Assembly: GCA_016783965.1 (NCBI GenBank)
Contig: JADHVO010000001.1
Location: 372,001-436,000, forward strand
Reading direction: 5' to 3'
Source of the DNA: Alphaproteobacteria bacterium
GTDB lineage: Bacteria > Pseudomonadota > Alphaproteobacteria > Micropepsales > Micropepsaceae
DNA: 64,000 bases
The position numbers and the translations under genes are program-made. The notes under the pieces were generated by a model, which worked only from the letters and a program-made list of their open reading frames with translations, did no database searches and was not told where the DNA came from. Shown here in pieces: positions 60,687 through 64,000 of the stretch (position 1 is its first letter; every line of letters begins with the position of its first letter).

Positions 60687-60889
60687 ACCTTGGGGGATTT
60701 GCGTTAGATGGGGTGTTCGACCGCGCGGTACAAGGGGGAGGATAAATTTTCTTCGAAAGAATTTTCTTGCGCGTGATGCGCTACACGCTCGCGGCAAGTG
60801 ATTGATCCGCTTGCGGAACACATTCTGGATGTTCGATACGTCGGGCGAGTTATCGAACAGCGGGAAATGTTATTGCGGCGGAAATAATT
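60687..60889 (-). repeat. 203-bp dispersed intergenic element, copy 2 (possible structured RNA)
   Basis: Opposite-strand partner of 17438-17640, equal length, with the same conserved blocks and hairpins. Stem changes relative to copy 1: in the GCG-rich hairpin C-G becomes T-A (compensatory), C-G becomes T-G, G-C becomes G-T (both kept as RNA wobbles) and one G-C becomes an A-C mismatch; in the GTTCGATA hairpin T-G becomes T-A. Wobbles are only tolerated in the RNA of this strand, not in its complement. No protein-like frame. Confidence 0.75.
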
Positions 60890-60914
60890 TCTCGCGGCGC
60901 ATTCGGGCGCTTTT

Positions 60915-61068
60915 CCTTCCCCGTTTACGGGGAAGGTGGATCGCGACGCGAGAGCGGCGCGAGACGGATGGGGGAAAATCCCGATGGAGCGGGCCTGCAC
61001 CGTTCGGTGCTGCGTACCCCTTCCACCATCGCTTCGCGATGGTCCCCCTCCCCCGTAAACGGGGGAGG
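60915..61068. repeat. Inverted-repeat element between acyl-CoA ligase and GNAT genes
   Basis: Begins with the palindrome CCTTCCCCGTTTACGGGGAA and ends with CTCCCCCGTAAACGGGGGAG. Inside, GGTGGATCGCGACGCGAGAG and GACGGATGGGGG on one side are mirrored by CCATCGCTTCGCGATGG and CCCCTTCC on the other. This resembles the widespread alphaproteobacterial intergenic palindromic families. Non-coding. Confidence 0.7.
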
Positions 61069-61082
61069 AAAGCGGGCGGTGC

Positions 61083-62789
61083 CTAGGCGATGCCCAGTTC
61101 GCGGCGGGCGAATTCGGTGGCGCTCTTGTAGTCGGCTTTGCCGTTGGGGGCGCGCAGGTTCACGCCGGCGATGAGGACGCGCTTGGGCGTCTTGTAGCCG
61201 GCGAGGTGTTCGCGGACGTGGGCGCGGATGGACGCTTCGTCGAAATTCGCGCCGGGGTGAAGCTTCACGACACCGGTGACGGCGCTGCCCCATTGTTCGT
61301 CGGGGACGCCCAGCACCAGCGCGTCCTCGACGGCAGCGTGCTTCTTCAGCACTTCCTCGACCTCTTCGGGGAAGACCTTCTCGCCGGCGGTGTTGATGCA
61401 GTTTGAGCCACGACCGAGCAGGATGATGCGGCCGTCGGCCTCGACGATCGCGTAGTCGCCGGGCACCGAGAACCGCTTGCCGTTGATGATCCTGAACAGG
61501 CGGTTGGTCTTCTCCTCGTCCTTGTAATAGCCGACCGGGAGCACGCCGCCGACGGCGAGGCGGCCGGTCCTGCCGCTGCCGGCTTCGATCGGCTGGTCCT
61601 CGTCGTCGATCACGATGGCGTTGGGGCCCTGCATGAAGGCCGCGGTCGGGACGTCGACGCCTTTCTGCGCCACCGACACGCCCATGCCGAGGGCTTCCGT
61701 CGAGGAGAAGCTGTCGGTCAGGGTGGTCCCGGCGGGGAGGTGCTCGAGCAGGCCGTGCTTCACCTCCTTCGACCACATCGCGCCGGAGGAGCCGATGCCG
61801 ATGACCGAGGAGATGTCGTACTTGCCCGGATTCTCGTCGAGCACCTTGAGCAGCGGGCGGCCGAAGGGATCGCCGACGATCGCCATGTTGGTGACGCGGT
61901 TCTTCTCGACCGCGGCCCAGATCGCGTCGGCGTCGAGATGGGCGTTGTCGACGGTGACGACGCAGCCGCCGGTCATGATGGTCGACATGGTGCCGAAGAA
62001 GCCGGTGCCGTGCATCTGCGGACAGGCGGGAAGGTAGACGGGGTTCATGTCGCCGGCGGCCTTTACGAAGTTGACGACGTCCTCGACCGTGTCCGGCAGC
62101 TTGCCGGTGGCGATGAAGATGCGGGCGAGCAGCGTGGTGGAGAGATCGCCCTGCGCGTACATCACGCCCTTGGGCATGCCGGTGGTGCCGCCGGTGTAGA
62201 CCATCACCTGGTCGTGGGGCGAACGTTCGATGCCGAGCTTCGCACCGTTGCCGGTGGTGGCGAGCTTTTCGTAGGCGGTGGCGAAGGACGCCGGCTGCTC
62301 GCCGCCGACCTCGACGAAGACCTTCACCTTGTCGAGCTGGTTGTGGATCTGGGCGACGGCGTCGCGGAATTCGCGGGCGTAGCAGACGACGGTGGCGTCG
62401 GAATTGTCGACGATGTAGCGGACTTCCTCCGGCTTGTAGCGGTAGTTGACGTTGACGTGCGTCAGGCGGCCGAGGAAGCAGGCGCCGGTGAGCTCGCCGT
62501 ACTCGATGCCGTTGCGCATGTAGAACGCGACCTTGTCGCCGGGCTTGACGCCCCTGGCGTGCAGGTTGCGGGCGATGTTGTTCATCCGGCGGGTGGCGTC
62601 GCGCCACTTGATGACGCGGTCGCCGTGGACGAAGGCGGGCGCCTCCGGCGGCACGATGGCCGAGACGGCGTCGACAATGTCGCCGAAGTTGAAGCCGGTT
62701 TGAGTCGGCGGCAGTTGTTCCGTGAGTTCGCGCATGTCCCAGCCCTGTGTTTTCGACGCGGCGCTTGGTGGCCGCTGTTCCTGGGGCAT
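61083..62789 (-). CDS. Acyl-CoA synthetase, FadD17/FadD19-like
   Basis: AMP-forming ligase of 568 residues. Nucleotide motif YTGGTTGMPKG (Gly where most have Ser, typical of FadD17/19-type ligases acting on steroid side chains), CPQMHGTGFFGTMSTIMTGG, GRGSNCINTAGEKVFPEEVE, and the catalytic Lys in APNGKADYKSA. Predicted to activate a branched or sterol-type acid. An in-frame ATG at 62735 (MRELTEQ) is a plausible alternative start. Flanked by repeats on both sides. Confidence 0.85.
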   Translation of the reverse strand: MPQEQRPPSAASKTQGWDMRELTEQLPPTQTGFNFGDIVDAVSAIVPPEAPAFVHGDRVIKWRDATRRMNNIARNLHARGVKPGDKVAFYMRNGIEYGELTGACFLGRLTHVNVNYRYKPEEVRYIVDNSDATVVCYAREFRDAVAQIHNQLDKVKVFVEVGGEQPASFATAYEKLATTGNGAKLGIERSPHDQVMVYTGGTTGMPKGVMYAQGDLSTTLLARIFIATGKLPDTVEDVVNFVKAAGDMNPVYLPACPQMHGTGFFGTMSTIMTGGCVVTVDNAHLDADAIWAAVEKNRVTNMAIVGDPFGRPLLKVLDENPGKYDISSVIGIGSSGAMWSKEVKHGLLEHLPAGTTLTDSFSSTEALGMGVSVAQKGVDVPTAAFMQGPNAIVIDDEDQPIEAGSGRTGRLAVGGVLPVGYYKDEEKTNRLFRIINGKRFSVPGDYAIVEADGRIILLGRGSNCINTAGEKVFPEEVEEVLKKHAAVEDALVLGVPDEQWGSAVTGVVKLHPGANFDEASIRAHVREHLAGYKTPKRVLIAGVNLRAPNGKADYKSATEFARRELGIA

Positions 62790-62802
62790 CTAACCCTAGA
62801 GG

Positions 62803-62840
62803 TGTCATGGCCCGCAACAGCGGGGCGATCCAGGTGACGC
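62803..62840. repeat. Single REP-like palindrome copy
   Basis: TGTCATGGCCCGCAACAGCG then GGGCGATCCAGGTGACG, one half of the palindrome pair seen at 17698. No inverted partner is evident. Confidence 0.7.
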
Positions 62841-62893
62841 TAGGTGAAGGCCGCAGGGGACGTTCCTGCCTCAAACTTCAGCAACGGCGCGCG

Positions 62894-63009
62894 GACCCAG
62901 CAAGGCGCGCGCCAGCGCGCCGATGATTCACGCGGAGGACGCGGAGGTTCGTGCTCCGCTCCGCGACCTCCGCGTGAAATCTGTTGGCGCTGCGCGCCGC
63001 TTCTGGGTC
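62894..63009. repeat. Long imperfect inverted repeat
   Basis: About 116 bp. GACCCAG..GGCGCGCGCCAGCGC on the left mirrors GGCGCTGCGCGCC..CTGGGTC on the right, with inner arms GATTCACGCGGAGG / CCTCCGCGTGAAATC. It could form a long hairpin, between the acyl-CoA ligase and the TauD gene. No protein-like frame. Confidence 0.65.
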
Positions 63010-63048
63010 CCCGCCTGCGCGGGGATAATAGCGGTGGGGATCGAGCGT

Positions 63049-64000
63049 TTAGTTCGCCTTGTCGACGGCCTTGATCTTGCTCACCGAGATGTTGTCGGAC
63101 CAGTGGCTGTGTTCGCGGCGGCGGAAGTGGGCGGGGCGGTCTTTCAGGGCGCGCGTCGAAAGCCAGAGCCGCTTCAGGTGGCGCTTGAAGCCGTTGGCGA
63201 CGTCGTCCTCGTAGGCCTGGCGGCCGTGCAGGACGTGGTAGTTGTTGATGAACTGCATCTCGCCGGGCGCCAAGTCCATGTAGACGTTGTAGCGCGGGTC
63301 GCGCGCCATCTCGCTGACGGTCAGCAGCGCTTCATGCGCGGTGTCAGAGAGTCGCGGCGCGTCCGGATGCTTCTGCGACGCCAGAACGTATTGCGGGATG
63401 AAGCGGGTGAAGAGCCGGTTGTCGTGCTCGGTGAAGACCGGGAACAGGTAGTAGGGCTTCTGGCCCTTCGCCTGCTCCTGGCGCGCGTCATAGGGGAGCG
63501 GTTCGTAGAGTGCGGCGATGAGGTCGGGACGGCTGGCGACCAGCTCGTTGTAGATCGCGACCACGTTGGCGACGCAGGACAGGCCGCCGGATTTCGCCTT
63601 GCGCAGGCACATCAGGCCGATGATGTCGGCCCCGTCGGTGTGGTAGTCGAGGCCGATCTGGCCGATCTCGTTGCCGCGGAGCGTAGGGTCGGTGAGCGCC
63701 TTGCCCTGGTCGGTGACGTCGCCCATCACATGGCCGAAATGGTTCTGTGGCCACGGATCGCCGAGATGGATGCCGATGCCCCAGTAGAGCATGGTCAGGT
63801 CGTCGTCGGAGTATTTCGTGTGATCGAGCGTGCGGATGCGCACGAAACCGCGCGGGCCGTCGATCAGGTCGGATTCGATCTTCTCGAGCTTCTTCGCGAG
63901 GCCATCGAGCGGGAACTGCTTCAGGCCGATGTCGAGCAGGTTGTCGGAGTGCGCCTTGGCGACGGTGAGCGCATGATCGAGTTCGCGCTTGTCGGCATCG
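63049..64000 (-). CDS. TauD/TfdA-family Fe(II)/2-oxoglutarate dioxygenase, 5' end outside window
   Basis: Open to the window edge, so the N-terminus is missing; the visible part is about 317 residues. Iron ligands lie in YHTDGADIIG (His-x-Asp) and NNYHVLHGRQAYED (distal His), with the 2-oxoglutarate Arg in KRHLKRLWLST. Length and motifs fit TauD/TfdA or gamma-butyrobetaine-hydroxylase-like enzymes. Hydroxylates a sulfonate, carboxylate or related substrate. The upstream reading frame continues to base 64000 (DGPRGFV, LLDIGLKQFPLDG). Confidence 0.87.
   Translation of the reverse strand, partial: DADKRELDHALTVAKAHSDNLLDIGLKQFPLDGLAKKLEKIESDLIDGPRGFVRIRTLDHTKYSDDDLTMLYWGIGIHLGDPWPQNHFGHVMGDVTDQGKALTDPTLRGNEIGQIGLDYHTDGADIIGLMCLRKAKSGGLSCVANVVAIYNELVASRPDLIAALYEPLPYDARQEQAKGQKPYYLFPVFTEHDNRLFTRFIPQYVLASQKHPDAPRLSDTAHEALLTVSEMARDPRYNVYMDLAPGEMQFINNYHVLHGRQAYEDDVANGFKRHLKRLWLSTRALKDRPAHFRRREHSHWSDNISVSKIKAVDKAN

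Noticed and set aside
60704..61000. 98-codon minus-strand frame over the 203-bp element
   Set aside because: Similar to a frame in the other copy only because the DNA is repeated; stems and indel-free spacing suggest non-coding, and no conserved third-position pattern is seen.
60925..62874. 649-codon minus-strand frame across the acyl-CoA ligase
   Set aside because: Arg/Pro-rich shadow overlapping a gene with full ligase motifs in another frame.
1..64000. CRISPR arrays, rRNA genes, transposases
   Set aside because: No regularly spaced repeats, no rRNA signatures and no recombinase or transposase motifs were found.

Overview
The window is a high-GC stretch of chromosome from an alphaproteobacterium. 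This is inferred from the gene families: a TIGR02186 protein beside TauE/SafE, the ligase-associated DEXH helicase with PdeM, a PodJ/Sel1-type polarity protein, a Coa1-family protein, paired tandem serine beta-lactamase-fold esterases and many acyl-CoA enzymes. The mix resembles soil or freshwater groups such as Rhizomicrobium/Micropepsales or Caulobacterales, but the exact taxon is a guess. It looks like ordinary chromosome. There is no rRNA, no phage, no CRISPR array, no transposase and no integrase. Two tRNA genes are present, Pro-CGG and Gln-UUG.

Layout. 1-14.3 kb: the end of a tandem-TetR regulator, an SDR plus luciferase-like oxidoreductase pair, arfB, two beta-lactamase-fold hydrolases, an acyl-CoA ligase, an ACAD10/11-type dehydrogenase, a 2-hydroxyacid dehydrogenase, a dienelactone hydrolase, a histidine phosphatase and another SDR. 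14.4-17.8 kb: an outer-membrane barrel protein, tRNA-Pro, a frameshifted GST, tRNA-Gln, then about 750 bp without a convincing gene but with a dispersed element and palindromes. 17.8-33.4 kb: a PQQ-type sugar dehydrogenase, two MaoC hydratases, ChaC, a second acyl-CoA ligase, a TetR regulator, a DJ-1/PfpI protein, a TPR-methyltransferase, a dienoyl-CoA isomerase, a patatin phospholipase with a cyclic-nucleotide domain, and two tandem hotdog thioesterases. 33.5-45 kb: envelope and housekeeping genes (TPR protein, a disrupted YhfC protease, CAP lipoprotein, Mpo1-like protein, PodJ-like protein, TauE, TIGR02186, PdeM, Lhr-type helicase). 45-53 kb: a DECR-like SDR, a candidate structured RNA, a glutaryl-CoA dehydrogenase operon, twin two-lobed aspartyl proteases and an alpha/beta hydrolase. 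52-60.5 kb: a tightly overlapping plus-strand operon from an M20 amidohydrolase through an FAD oxidoreductase, epoxide-hydrolase-like protein and acyltransferase to lutABC and a GNAT. 60.5-64 kb: repeats, a third (FadD17/19-like) acyl-CoA ligase and a partial TauD/TfdA dioxygenase.

Theme. Many genes fit activation and beta-oxidation of branched, unsaturated or cyclic acids: three CoA ligases, two acyl-CoA dehydrogenases, two MaoC hydratases, ECH1-type isomerase, DECR-like reductase, CaiB transferase, thioesterases and several TetR regulators. Glutarate and L-lactate use are supported by gcdH plus a CoA-transferase and by lutABC.

The most unusual signal is a 203-bp intergenic element present twice in opposite orientation (17438-17640 and 60687-60889). 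Each copy is followed in its own orientation by the same palindromic-repeat pair. Base changes between the copies preserve two hairpins in a way that suggests RNA structure. A separate promoter/hairpin/terminator locus at 45969-46330 also looks like a small RNA gene.
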